Positions 24,668-37,943 of a stretch of DNA of 64,000 nt are shown here, one piece after another; within the stretch, counting starts at the first letter, position 1, and each line of letters opens with the position of its first letter. Position numbers and translations under genes: made by a program. Source of the stretch: Atrichornis clamosus (taxonomy: Eukaryota > Chordata > Aves > Passeriformes > Menuridae); contig WBMZ01014157.1 of assembly GCA_013400975.1 (NCBI GenBank), forward strand, positions 116,339 through 180,338. The letters run 5' to 3'. Under the pieces are notes generated by a model, which was not told the origin of the DNA, searched no databases, and saw nothing but the letters and a program-made list of their open reading frames with translations.

Positions 24668-27030
24668 TCTTCATTTTCCCAGATGGTTTAGAAGATTTAA
24701 ATCCTTCAAAGAAGTTAAGTCCCTGTTAGCAAATATATCACAACAAGCTTGATCAAATGATATCTCTGTTTTAATGCAAGTACCACAGCAAAAATAACAT
24801 TCCTCCTCTATCAGCAATTACAGACAGAGAGAGAGAAAGCACGGAAAGTTTACCATTGGTAAACAGAGGGTTTTGGATTAGGTACTCATTTTGTATCAGG
24901 TCCCAGCCCTGTGCAATATATCTATCAGAAAAGGTGATTATAGCTCTTCTCCAAATGATGTTTCTCATGAAAAGCCTCTATTCAGCGTCCGTGATATCAG
25001 CAATGCCGCGTGCTGCTGGAATAACAGGATGCAAAACATCCTCTTGAAAGTGTGTGAGCGCTTCTTCTCTGTTATGAGTTTGGCAGTGTGTGTTTAAGCT
25101 ACTGCTGAGAGCTTTCCTGCAACTTTCATCAGAGGGGACACTGGGTCCCAGTTCAAGGAAACGATCTAAATCAGCCGTTTTTACAGTTAGAAAACTGCAG
25201 TTGGTTTTCCTTTGTTTACATTTATTACGTGATCGGTTGTATTCTGGTCATGAATGGCACTAAAATAAGCTATCAGTAATAATAAGCAAACAAATCAAAA
25301 GAGTGCAAGAAAATGAAAAATGGGCCCAAACTGCTAGAATTCTCAGATGAAATGATAAATAAACCCCTCATCCTTCCTTACAAGTTTTTGCAGATTTTGA
25401 CAGAAAAGGCATATGGAGCTGAGGCTCTGACAGGGAGCTTGGCCCCTCTTCCCACTTGCCTTCACAGTACTGGAAGTTGTTTCTTCCAGCTCCTTGTTCG
25501 TATCTGTAGCACAGCAGTCTCCTTAAAAGAAACTTTTCAAAGGAAGAAGTACTAGATTTGTGCTATTTATCTATATTTTATGAATATAGTGAAGATAACT
25601 TTGCAAGCTACGTAGCTTCCACTGTTCCCTCCCATTCGTGTGATCAATTAAAGTCATATTTAACTCCTCAATCCCAGCAAAACAAAAGGGGCATTTATGC
25701 CTTTCCTAGATAATAAAAGACCAGACACTTTGTGGTACCAAATTTCTACTCCCAGATTTCCCCTTGGTACCCTCTTCTGGCAGCACGGAACACCATCACA
25801 TTTGAGCATAGCTGCACCCCCATCCCTATCAACACTTAAGCAGATCCCCAATGACAGGTCCCAAAGGACTGTTTCTAGGAGATGGAGACCTTCAGCTGTT
25901 TCTAGGACATGTCTTTCATGCAGCTGTTGTTTGCTACCTTTTTGCTCCTCTTCTTTCTCCTTCCTTGTCCCTTCTACACCCGCCCTCCTTTTCCTGCCCC
26001 ATTCCCCAAAGCACTCTTTTCCATTTAGCTGCTCCCTTCCTAAGTAGGCTTTGCAGAACGATGACAAAGGGAGACACCAACGTGGCTTTTGCCACTGTCC
26101 TTATCCGAGCAGATGCTTCCTGCAGACTCCGTTGCATCTTGCTACCCCAGGTGAGGTGCCGGTGCGAGTGCAGTGCCTTGGCCTGGTAGCACAGGGCTCT
26201 CTGCAATGTGGGCTCTGAGACCTCACCAAAACGCAGGGAGCTGGCTGCCAAGACAACCCACCAGCAACAGGGTGTGAGGTTGGTGGCTGGTAAGTAGCAT
26301 GGCCATGTCATGGTGGCAGGTTCCTGGGTTTCCCAAAATGCATGATCTGACAGAACTGTGCATGTGAAGGCAGCTCAGCTTTAATTCCAGCACTCAAGCA
26401 GCGACACAATTACAGCCACATGGTCCAAGACGCAACACAACATCCTTCTGGAAGAGCTCAGCTTGTGATTTGAGAGCATGTCTCTCCACCCAACACCATG
26501 CTTACCACTGTGTCCTCAAGGGAAACATTTTGGCTTTAAAATATCTGTAAAGCACTTGTATGCCAATAGTGTGGCTTAACAACAGTGGCATTCTCCAGCC
26601 GTGCAATCCCAGTTTGTGAAACAGCATTAAAATCCTGCACAGAAGAAGGGCTGAGTGCATTCTCACACCGACCAGAATCTGGTTGGCCTTGGAGGGTGGG
26701 TGAATGCCAAGTCTGTGGAAAGATTAAAAACACAATGTACCCAGTATTGATATGTTCTTGAAATACACATAGTGCAGCAGTATGTCACCCGGCCTCGCTG
26801 CTTCACATTATTTATATCTGCCTACGTGGTTGATTCATGTCTCCTGAAAACTTATTGCCATAACCTTGTTTTGAAAGGAATGCAGTGTCCCACTCCCCCA
26901 GCAGCTCCTGCCGGACCTCTCCTTGTCTCATTTATTAATTCATTCCCTGCCAAGAACAGCACGATGATGTAATAACGAAATGTGCTTTGAAATCAACATG
27001 ATATAAAGGACTTCTGCAAGGCTTCAGGCG

Positions 27031-27135
27031 GGCAAAGCACTTAGACACACGCGTGACTTTAAGCATGTGAGCAGTAGTCCCGTTGGTTTCAGCAACACTA
27101 CACATGTGCTTAAGTGCTTTGTTGGATCGGGGCCC
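27031..27135. repeat. Palindromic MITE-like interspersed repeat relic
   Basis: Left arm GGCAAAGCACTTAGACACAC and right arm GTGCTTAAGTGCTTTGTTGG are inverted copies: CAAAGCACTTA (27033-27043) pairs perfectly with TAAGTGCTTTG (27111-27121). Inner parts also pair loosely (ACTTTAAGCATGTGAGCAGT against ACTACACATGTGCTTAAG). The outer end is GGATCGGGGCCC. I recall the same pattern (AGCACTTAAGCA...TGCTTAAGTGCTTTGCTGGATCGGGGCC around a 'cccattgacttcaatggg' centre) as a very common palindromic repeat of turtles and crocodilians. That makes this an old archosaur/sauropsid non-autonomous DNA element. I do not know its database name with certainty. Confidence 0.7.
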
Positions 27136-27806
27136 ACATTTGACAGACAACTCAGGTTATGCCTTAAACAAAGAACCTCTTTGACACAAGATTTTTCGCA
27201 GAAAAACTTGGAGTTTCATGCAACCCTTGGAAGACTCAATGCTGAACCCACAGGAGCTGATAGAGGGACTCCCATCAGTTTTGGTGAGGTGGGCATTTTG
27301 CTCTGTGATCTGGAGCTGGGTGCATGTTGGCTGTTCTGCCCTTCTGACTAGGTGGAAAAAAAAAAAGACACTATTAGTTTTTGTCAAAAAATCACAAATA
27401 AAAATAGCTGACTTTTATTGTTTAGGGGCCACATATGTGGTAGCAGTGCAGATTTTAGACGTTATTCTTGCAGGAAGGTCTAAAGAAATTATTATCTTGT
27501 CTACAATTATAGACCTGTCAAGGTTGAACAGTTATGTTCAATGTCATCGTAAGCAAAACTGACATTTTATTTACTCATTTGTACCACCAGAGTGTCAGCT
27601 GAGCAATGATTAAAGCTGTCAGTAGAATCAACAAATAGTGTAAAAACAGAGAGCTGCCAGTCCAAGTTTCTGTTTCACTGAACATGTTAGTTTGAGTGAA
27701 GCTTTGCCTGAATGTTTTGATGGTTTTGTAGCTTATTTTCACTAATTAATTTGCTTGTCTATTATCCTCTAGAGGCAAACAACATAACTGACAAATAAAA
27801 TGGCTC

Positions 27807-27851
27807 TCAGTCAGTCAGTCAGTCAGTCAGTCAGTCAGTCAGTCAGTCAGT
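27807..27851. repeat. Microsatellite (TCAG)n, about 11 uninterrupted units
   Basis: Forty-five bases of pure TCAG/CAGT tetranucleotide with no interruption. Purity and length predict high polymorphism. The units have no spacers, so this is not a CRISPR array. Confidence 0.97.
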
Positions 27852-30800
27852 TCTCCAAAGGAAATCTTGTGTGACTGCTTGTGAACTTCCAGCTGATCTG
27901 TAATTTTTACCATAACCATTTTTTTAGGCTGTTCAGATTTCTGTCAAGGAGTGGAAGTTCACCTAAAGAAGAGATTAATCCAGGTTTAATCTCAGGAAGA
28001 TGACATGCTTGAAAGAAATGATCTGCAGTGTTTACCTGTAGAGAGAGATGTAGACTGCAGAGGCTGTTGGAAGATTTGCCTTGTCTGTTTATTAAAAAGA
28101 AAGAGGAAGAGAAAAGAGATAAGGGGGAAAAAACTACCATGGCTTTTCAGATTTCTTCTAAAACCTCAAAGCTTATCTCAGGTTTCTATTGGTTTTTTTA
28201 ACACACAAAATTTAGTGCTAGAAGCCCTTAAAGCCAGGTTCATATAAATAATTTGTTCTTGTTGCCAATGAGAGAGAAGATTTTTTTCTTTGATTACAAG
28301 GACACAGAGTATAATACCAGTAAATTTAAGATGCATGAAAAGACAGATATGGGACTATTGCTCAAAATCGGTTGCTGGTGTGGTGTTCCTAGACAAAGAA
28401 ATATCATTGCATTCTGTGTACTGTAACATAATAGCTGTGGGACTAGCTCTAAATCACTTCTATGGCAGCTATTGACTTTCCTGATGGAGGTCTCCATCAA
28501 TAGAACTAAAGCTACATATGCTTTTTAATAGAATAAAAGGAAGGTACTTGCTGCAATGTATTTACTGAGAAATTATTCAGGCAAGCATCAAAGCAATCAA
28601 TAAAGCAATCCCATCTGCATGCAGGCATGTGTGATCCTGCAGGAGAGTACCTGTGCCCAGGGGCATCCATCGGATGGCTCCATCGAGCTGCTCCTGGAAG
28701 GAGGACTGTGCAGGACTGCTGTGTGACGCCGGCCTTCAGCACTTGCACTTCATTTCATGTGCCGACTGGTCGGCAGGGCCTGCCTTTTTATCACAACACT
28801 TGCATTAGATCTGGTCAAAAATAGATCGTGTAAGTACGCCACTGAAAGTCTGATGTTCACAGGCTGGTTTCTACCACGGTAGCTGATAAGACTTTTGTGG
28901 CTTCAAGTAGTCACACCGTAAGTACCTTATGGCGTTCAGAGTCAAAAGTTTATCTCATTCTCTCAAAAAGTCCAGACGGCAGGGAGCACTTAATTTCTTT
29001 TAAAAAGTCATCTTAATGCTTTTTACTGTATAAAATGCACTTGTAGTTGTTATTTGCCATATTTATAAAATCTCCTGGAACAAATAAATGCCATGTGCAC
29101 ATCCTAAAACAGAAACCTCTCCTTTTACTTACAGAATTTTATATAAAATTACTGAAGACAATTAAGTCTAAAAATTATTCCATGTTTTCCAATTATGGAA
29201 CACTGTTTTAATTTTAATTTCTGTCCACAATCCTGCCTCACTTATATTCTTGGATCACAAAAGTTACAATAATATTTACAACATGTAAGCCATATTTTTG
29301 TGTTTACAGCTGAGTATGTAAACAACACCAAGTCAGGGTCACCATGGAAACACCCAAAGTGTTTCCAAAGTAAATTTGGGTAAAGGTTGAGTACAATTTA
29401 TTTGTTCAAGCCTCTCTTTTGCATGCAAAGTTTAAACTTTTTTCTCTGGGAAAAAAATTTTACAGGTAACAAAGATGATTTTTGCTGACCTGGGAAAATC
29501 TGACAACAATCTGATAGTAGTACACATTTGTGCCAGCTATCTACGTGCTAATAAAATGCCAGGGATGAGCAGCCACCAGCATATTTTATTCTCACGCAGG
29601 GGACACTTGTATTTGGTTACAGGAACATCTCTAATTTTAACCAAAAAAATGTCTTCTGAAGTCCCCTTTCAAAGCATTCTGTTGCAATGTCCTGTTCTCT
29701 TGGTTTTGTGCTACTGCAGCGCTTATGGTGCAGCGTGGTCTGTAGTGACATTATTCAGCAGAAACCAAATCTTCCACAGGTTTCTTTAAGCCTCTAAGCC
29801 TTCTCTCTTCAAGAGATCGTGAGCATGGCCCTGCATTCCTCTCAGAAAACAACAGGATCCTATTCATATTAAACAGGCAATTTCCAGCACAGCCTTTTAA
29901 TATTTTTTGCTGTTATTTTTCTTTAAAAAAATAAGAAAAAAAAAGGGGAAGAAAAAGACCGCAAGAAATTATTTAGTCTGACAAATGCTCTAACAGGGCA
30001 CACTTGGCTTTACCCTAGGTGACCACCTACTCAGTAGGTATGTAAGTATGGGGGGACAACATCTGGCAAAGGCTTGTGAATTGCAATTTTCTTTTGCAAG
30101 TGGAAAACCATATCCTGCACAAGGTCTCAGTGGGGTTTAATGCTGTCAGAGCATACAAGGTTTGTTTTGATCTGTTATGGAGTAACACACATAGCTTTCA
30201 GTTCACACTAATAACATCCCCGTGCCTGGGGTATACACCAATCCAGAGGCTACTAATTAAAGGTTAGAATTAACCAAACACAGTTCCTCTACAAAACATA
30301 TGAAACTTATTAAAACTTAAAAGTGACGGCTGGTTCTCAGTATAAGAGAAGCAAAGAATGCAAGACTATTGGGGAGAGTTATTTAAGCACATTTTATTTC
30401 AGCATATTAAAAATTTCCTCTGTCTGTCAGTTCAGCACATAACATTTTAATGTTTCATGTGAAAACACAGCAAACTTTTAAAGAATCAATTATCAGTCCT
30501 GCGTAACATAAAATAAATCCCATTTTCAGTATTGCCAATAAAACTTTTTATGTTATTGTGATCTGAAAGAGATTTTTTTGGAAGTTCACCATTTTATAAT
30601 CAGAGCAGCACACCAGTGTGCCAAGACGCTTTATTTCAGTTAACAGCTGAGCATTTTGGGACTAACCTCACAAAAAGGGGTTCTCAGACAAATGGGGTGT
30701 GCAGCAGCCATTTCAAGCTCGTTATACTATTTCAATTATTAAGGCACTCCTGTACTACTAGGACTTGATCTACAAGAAGAATACCCGCTCGAAATAGGGG

Positions 30801-33800
30801 GAGTGATGTACGTAAGGTATTAACTTTTACTCTCTTTTCTTCCATAAGGAAGAGCAGAGGGTGTGTTATGAGTGTTATGCAATTTATGTGCCCACTAGAT
30901 CCTCCTATTTACATTTTAAAAATACACCCTCATTAAGCCCTCCAATGTTATCTATGATCTTTGAAGCAAATGCTTTTGTTGCAGATAGGCTATCTCTGTT
31001 GGCAGAGCCTCCTTTCCTCAGCAGCGAGTGTCTTCAACATGTTACAGCCTGTACCCTCAGCTGATAAGGCCTTCACGTGAAGCTTAATGAACTCATTACC
31101 CTTAATGCTGCCATAATAAGATAGCTTGTAAATGTATTTATTTTTAATTAGCTCTATTCAGCTGAGTGAAGTGATATATATACAACTAATTAATTAATGT
31201 AATTGAAAACTCTGTAAGGATAGGGCTTCACAAACTTTTGTCAAATCCTTCAGTTACCTGGATTAATTAAAAGAGACCTGGAAACAGCAGCTTTGAAACT
31301 GGTAGAAAAACTTAAAACCTGTTAAAGAATAATCGTTTCTGTAAGGGCTTTTTTCCCTAACAGTGATTTTTCTCACTACTTCCCCTCAGTACAAAGAAAA
31401 TAAAAGGTAAGACTTAAAATCTGCTCTTGTATGCTGTTTAAAATTGGGATAGGGTCCTATAGCTTCTGATTAAAAGATAAGAGCTGAAATCACTGAACGT
31501 AGATGTATGTTATTAGACTGTGCACACATGTTGGTTTACAGCCAACCCAAACCTTGCTCCCACAAGTTCCTTTTTTTTTTTTTTTTTGGATCAAGCTGAA
31601 ACATTACAAAGACAACAGCATCGCATGTTTGTGCAGGTCCAAGCACATGGGGTTCTGTGCCAGGACTTTTGGGTGCTATGGGAAAACTACAGATGCTCTG
31701 AAGACAGCAGTGAGCGTTACACCTCTGTTACCGGAGCTGGTCCCTATAGTATATGTATTTATACCTACCATGAGTTAATACTTCTATGCTGTTATAGCTG
31801 TTACCTATCACACATTGGTATTGCCTATAAGTACAGAAATGAATGCAGAGCATTGATGGACGAATGAACGTTCAGTTTCCCGAGTCCATTCCACCTCTGA
31901 GATCCATGACTTCTTCAACCAGAAGGCAGAGACTGCTGTAGGTTAGGAATTATCAAGAGCTACCCACGCCTACTGCAGCCTTGAGCAGCACAGTGAGGCA
32001 AGTCTGGTTCCTGGATGAGCTGCTGCAGAGTGCTCACGTTTGGCATGCTCTAGACCTATCACAGAGTGTTTGGCACAGGAATTCCCTGAGCATTATGTCA
32101 TAAGGGTGGCATTTGGTGACTTTTCTGACCCAAGTGTCCAAAATAACAAGAATGCTGCATTGCGGCCTGTCAGACTTCTTTTTGTGGCATTGCATAAGGA
32201 TATATCCCATCACATCCTATAGAACCTCATGGGAGTGTGCATCAACATGTTTGAGGGTTCAAGGTTTCCTTTGATACCATCCATGTGGAGGAAGCTTTGT
32301 CTAAATAAACTCACCAAGGTTTGGATAGCTGATAGTTGGGCACAAAGTAAGCACTAATATTCAGCTCTGTATTAAGTTCTGCCACATCCCCACTTAACAG
32401 TGTGTTATTCCTTTTCTTATTAAAAACTGTCTTAGTGGGACTTACTATAGAATGTAAGGTTTGTATTCTTTTCTGTCCTCAGCAAGGAAAAGAGATGTTT
32501 ATTGCTGATATATTGGTTGTTATATTGACACATTTTTTTCAATTCAAGAACTTCATCTGTTAGAGGATAAACATTGTAATAGGTAATAAAACCTAAGAGC
32601 CCAGTCAAGGTCGTTCTGGTAAAGGATCAGTCATCTTAATGTGCAGTGAGTTTCAGGATATTCTCTCCTTTTGAGATGTCAGCTATATACTGGGAAACAA
32701 GCGGTGGTGTGTGGTGATGAACATGTTCTTTCTGCGTCAAAGAAAAAAAAAAGCTAAAGCAACTGGCATCCTAGCCTAGAAGAAATACAATTAAAAATTG
32801 TTATGCAACAGCATTCTTAGCCACCATAACACAAAGCAAACTACAAGGAAAGGGAACACTGCCTTGCTCCTTTTCAATCAACACTGTCTCTCTGCCAACT
32901 ATTCTAAATGTTGCAGGAATGTAGTTCATGTGTTTCACAGATTATGAGCTACTTTTCTCTTTGCTTTGACCACCAGACACAGCAGCATCCAAACACAACA
33001 CAATGGTAATTCAAACAAGACTGCACTTCCTATTACATTATAGGTATAACACTGGAGTGGGAGAAAAACAGATCTGTGACTCCCGTACAGGTCCAAAATA
33101 TGCCATAATTATTTCTACCATGCAGAAGAAAAGCTAGCAGAAATAAAGTAGTAAGATAAAGACAATTATTTACACAATTAGCAGGGCTGAGCTGCAAATC
33201 CCTTTGATGGATATCGCTTATCTTTAGGATGAGTTCTAAATGTCCAGCTGAGTACACAGTCTGCAGGTTGTCTATAATTTTGATTATTTTGCAGGTAAGT
33301 GTGCCAAAACCTTGTGCAAATTGCATCTCTAGAAAGGATGCTTCCCACTGAAGCTGGCTTTACAGCACAAACCTTGTTCTATACCCTCCAAAAAAACTTG
33401 TGAGGGAAGGAAATAGGCTACAGACACAGTTTTCATTAAGACCTGAAGTACTCCACTACTCCAACTCTTCTATGCACAATCCTGGAAGTGCACATGCATG
33501 AAGGCTTACCTTATTACCACAAATAGTTCCAAAGATGCTGTCTCATCACTCGAGTAATGCAGAAAACAATCTCATCCAGGATTATAGACACAAACTTTAA
33601 ATAGTCAAATTGTACCACACAGGCACATAGCTAACTAGTAATAGGAGAGAACATTCCTTACACGGTACGGCTTAAGACCATTAACATTATTTTCCCTTCG
33701 GCATCCTTAACCTGAGTGTGAACCTTTCACTCCTAAATGGGAATTTCTTGCCTTTCTGTTTTCTATGAAGAGAACTTCCAACCAGACTGTGAACTGCAAA

Positions 33801-36800
33801 TACGTAAAACTGTTTTCATCAGAAAGTGCTTACCCAAATGTCTCTGGATTTATCATAAGCTTGTCTGCTTAACCTCTCAGAGGTCAAGATGTTTTGTAAT
33901 AACTAGATTTTACCACAAAGAGGAGGTCAGGTGGTATGGTGAGGACCTTAGGATAAAACCTGAAGGAAGCTTGAGTAATGCCCAGAGGATTGGGAGAAAG
34001 AGTTGAAAGAAGAGCTTGAGCATTTCCAGGATGATTTCTAAATTTGGCAGCACAGTGACTCATGCAAGTGTATGTTGAAAACAATGCTATAATGGCAGCT
34101 ACCGGGAAGCACTGGATTATATCCAAATGCCTAAAGAAAGTTAAATTAAAGTCATGGAATGGAAAGCTCCTGTGGTCATTTTTCATAGGAAATAGCTCCC
34201 ATTTCAGTCTGTCTGAATTGCTGAGGTAACTGATATTGTGCAGAGGATGTATCTGCTGACACGTACAGGGTTCAGGTGCTGCCCTTTGCTTACCCTGCAG
34301 CGCGCCACACACTCCCACCCCCAGCTCACCGGCAGTTCCGTGCCAGAGCAATACCACTAAAGCCTTCAAGGGCTCCTCTTCCGTAATTTTTGTTTTTTTT
34401 CATGTCTTCTTTTGTCTGCATTTAACAGACGCTGGGAAGACCTCTTGCAGCAGGTTGTGTTCTTCTTGAGAGGTACAACACCGACCCTATGTGGCAGAGC
34501 TGATGACATTTTCCACCTGCGATTACAAGCCATGGATGAAGGTGTGAAACTAACCTCCATCTGAAGTCAATACCTACCCTTCTGGGGTGCCCACAGTTAA
34601 TATTTGGCCATGATCTTGGCACTGCTCTGCCACAGAGGTGAGGAAGGACCTGCTCTCAGTTCCCAGGGAGACTGCATCTGGGGAAATTCTTCCTGAAATG
34701 TCCAAGGTAGTGCTGAGCCCACTGTGAAGGCATCTCGCTCCTCACTGAGGCTGTCTGTACCTCCTTTACCAGTGGATGTTTTTTGCTCGATGTCCAGGGG
34801 CCAGTGCCAGGCTCAGATGAGTGAATGGGGTGCAGTGGGAGAGGTGGAAGGAAGAGGGTGCGTCCCAGGCACTGCTTCCTGTGTGGTTTTTGTCTTTATC
34901 TACAGATTAAAATAAATTTATAAAGAGGAATGGAAGCAGGAACAAGACCAACAAGTTCCACTGCTTCCAGTCAAGGCCCTTCACTATAAAATTAGAGATA
35001 AGTAGGGTCCATATCCACGAGGTTTGCGTATCTCTGTGCAACTTCAGTGGTGCTTTCTCCTAGAATAGCCTAAGCCTGGTGGCCAAAGCATTCAGATGGC
35101 TACAGAAGCTGAAGTTTCCAGTTGGTTGAACCAAGGAGCACTTGGAGTACACATGTCCCTCCTTCCTGGGCAGATCACCAGGCCACTCTGCTATTTGGGA
35201 CCAACAGCACCAGTGTTTCAAGAGAAACTCATGGTTATGATGGTGCTTATGTGTAAAAATTGCTTTTATGTGCTGAATCTTACTTTTGCAGATATGGTGT
35301 TTCCCACATCCTTGGTGAGAGGGTGACTTGCTAAAGATCTGGCCTGGGCAACCACAACCTTCCTCTGTCCCCTGCCTTGTGTGACTACTGAGGGTTTCAC
35401 CTCAGCATCCCCAGGCCTTCACCTACACCACTGCACTGACTTTGCAGCATGATGCAAAACTGGCAGCATCTCCAGCCACGTGCTGAAATTCCCAAGCTGG
35501 GAATGTGCCAGAACAAATTGGGGTCTTTGGCATTCAGTGAAGCTGATGAGGAGGGAGAGGAACTTCTTAAGTTGCTGACACAGGTGTAATCTGCAGTGCA
35601 GGTCCCAGACTCATCCCTTCTAACTTGAGGTGCTTACCTAAGGTGCCTAAATTAAAACTTCAGTTTACTTCAGAGTCCCTTGACGGGTCCTGGAGAGAAG
35701 GCAGGAGAAAGAGAACAGGGGGTTATGGGGGTCACTCTCCTTCTGCTGCCTGTTAAGGGAGACACTCTGCTTCCAATTTTGGGGACTGCCACAGCTCCAT
35801 TTAGGGAGGAGCATGACTCTGGCACTGGAAAACTCCCTGAGCCTGGCATCACTGCTCCAAACCTCCTCCAGCACTTCAGGCCCGCAGACCCTTACCACAG
35901 AAATAACTTTTCTTTCTTCAAAAGACACCTTTTGTGTCATAACAGACATTTCAAAATAAATAAAGTTGATCAAAGTCAATTCCAGCAAGTAAGGGTCTGC
36001 CCTTGCTTGAGGAATGTGGAACTGTGTTCTTCCTGCCAACCCAAAGGTGCACAAAGAGGCTTTCCTGCAGCATCCTGCTCCTCTGCAAAACCCCAGCTGA
36101 AGAGGACTCAACCTTCCATCACCCACAACACTCAGATAATTATTCAGCATTTTCACCAAGGCCCTACAGGGTGGCAGCCCACCACAATTTCATTCTTTAC
36201 CCCTGCATATTTCCTTCCCAGGAAGCCTCCACCCACCATTAACTTCATCTTAGATAATGCCAAAAGAAACAAAGTTGTCCTTTTATATATATATATAGAA
36301 CATTCAAGCTTTCACCACAGAAACCACCTGATGGCTCAATTTTCACTCTTCTTTAAAAATTCTGCAGATAATTCGTGGTAAATACAAAGGCAAAAAATAC
36401 TGATTGCTATACACAGAGGATGCAGAACCTGCAACTTTGCATTAAATCAACGGGTTTCTCTCACTACTATTTTCCAAAGAAAACATCACAGCACAGAGTA
36501 AACAGTTTTAAACAAGGGAGTTTTTGAGGGTAATAGAAATGTCGAGTGGAGGATGAGCCAGCTCCTCATTTCCTACCACCTACCGGAAATAAGAGGAGTT
36601 TTCTCAGCTCCAGCTTTGTGCAGGGAACGGATGTAGGTGTCAAACTGGGCGGGGGAAGGAGTGTAATAACAGGGAATGTATTACTAATATGTACTTAGAA
36701 ATCATAGTAAGGCTGAATCACAAGTTACTCAGCACTTTCCCCATTTATAATCTTCAGAGTTTGTTATGACTAATGCAACAGGCACTGACCTGGCTCAGCA

Positions 36801-37137
36801 CATAGCTCTTTAAACAAACACAGACACTGCAGGGCCAAATCACCGCGTGCCAGGACTTGCACCACCTAATCTGAGATGCCTGTTATGGGTACGGGAGTCT
36901 AGACCTTTTCCCTGGGTGCTGAGCTGCAGCAAGTGGGGAGAGTTAGTGGTCTTTGGAGATGCACCAGAAAAACTCACACTGAGGAGAAAGATGGTTTAAG
37001 AGGTGCATGCAATGGCTCCCTCCCCTTGGAGCTTGGCGGCTCAGCTCTCCCCTTCAAAAGCACAGCAAGCCTGCTTTGTTATTCCCTTAAAAGCCAGCTG
37101 GCAGGGGTAGATATGTTTTTTTTTTTAATACAGCAAT
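27852..37137. other. Intergenic, no supported gene
   Basis: AT-rich. A 17-base T run lies at 31571-31587. A cluster of homeodomain-type words, including TAATTA at 31145-31150 and TAATTAATTAAT at 31187-31198, marks a possible regulatory block. The longest open frame of the window (35680-36381, + strand, 233 codons) lies here. It has no domain I recognise, contains poly-hydrophobic and low-complexity parts, and is treated as unproven. Confidence 0.45.
31571..31587. repeat. Homopolymer T run (17)
   Basis: Seventeen consecutive T. No retrotransposed body is recognisable on the side expected for a - strand insertion, so it is listed only as a simple repeat. Confidence 0.95.
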
Positions 37138-37250
37138 GCAGTGGTAGGAGTGCTCATCCAGCATGTGAGAGACCCAAATTCAACTTCCCTGTTTGCCTGC
37201 AGCAGCCCAGGCTCCTGCCCTCCTTGTGGACGGAGAAGCCAGCCATTAGG
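37138..37250 (+). mobile_element. Decayed tRNA-derived SINE head
   Basis: The segment starting GCAGTGGTAGGAGTGCTCAT keeps the look of a Pol III type 2 promoter. An A-box-like TGGTAGGAGTGC is followed about 40 bases later by a B-box-like AAATTCAACTT (tRNA form GGTTCAAATCC), with GTGAGAGACCCAAATTCAAC between. This matches the tRNA-like head of old amniote SINEs ('...gcactc...gtgggagacccaggttcaaatcc...'). The body past about 37200 is too diverged to assign a family. Confidence 0.5.
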
Positions 37251-37912
37251 TGAGATGTTTAAGAGAATGCTGGAGCAGATGCCTGTGTTCCTCCCTCCTG
37301 AGGAGCACAAAGATGCACCAGCTCATTCTTCATGATCAAGCGTTTTCTACCTTTTTAAAGCCACATGGAACACTGGTCAGGGGATTAGTCCCAGCTCGCA
37401 TGCATGGGATAACCACAAGACAGCCAGCACAGAGCAACACATCACTCATCCCATCCTGCTGCTGATCTTAGACATTAAAAAACCTGTTGCTAGGTTAGTG
37501 AGCAACCTGGGTTTTTAGGCACAATATGGCAAGGAGAAATACCTCCTACACGGGTCCCAGCAGACCTTCAGCCCAAGGCAGATGCCTGCATGCCCAGACC
37601 TCTCAGAGACCACCTTCCGTGCACTCAGGAGCTGAGTTCCTCCTGCCCAGGGTTTGGAAATGGAAAACTGAAGAGCTTCCAGAGTTTCATCCCCCGTGGC
37701 ACCAGGCAGTGAAGGAGTGGAAGATTTGAGGCTCTCAGCCTTAGACTAGCTTGCCAAATTCTTCCTGGTTCCTGTTGGAAGTGCTTGGACTCCTCATGAA
37801 CCTGAGCTTTAACAATTTACTGCTGCTTACCTTTCTGCTCAGGAAAAACAATCTGTTTTCTGTGGCTAAGGCTCAAACCTGCTTCTCTTTTGAACTCCGA
37901 AGATTTTCCCAT

Positions 37913-37916
<4 letters not shown>

Positions 37917-37943
<27 letters not shown>
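37917..37943. repeat. Microsatellite (AC)n, 13.5 units
   Basis: Twenty-seven bases of uninterrupted AC dinucleotide following ATTATT. Confidence 0.97.

Larger units (their letters stand above)
20802..27030. other. Intergenic, no supported gene
   Basis: AT-rich with few repeats. The block 21960-22340 is a dense, low-repeat stretch that I would test first for conservation. A single let-7-type word (CTACCTCA, near 21057) occurs by itself and is not evidence of a 3' UTR. Opposing ORFs at 25660-26311 are low-complexity and not called. Confidence 0.45.

Noticed and set aside
25660..26311. Overlapping 112-135-codon ORFs on both strands
   Set aside because: Low-complexity Ser/Pro/Leu or Glu/Lys-rich translations that mirror each other, which is typical of a pyrimidine/purine-biased stretch.
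27807..27851. Short repeat array as a CRISPR
   Set aside because: Contiguous tetranucleotides without spacers in a vertebrate genome; it is a microsatellite.
31571..31587. Poly-T as the tail of a processed pseudogene on the - strand
   Set aside because: The adjacent sequence shows no recognisable retrocopied coding region or target duplication.
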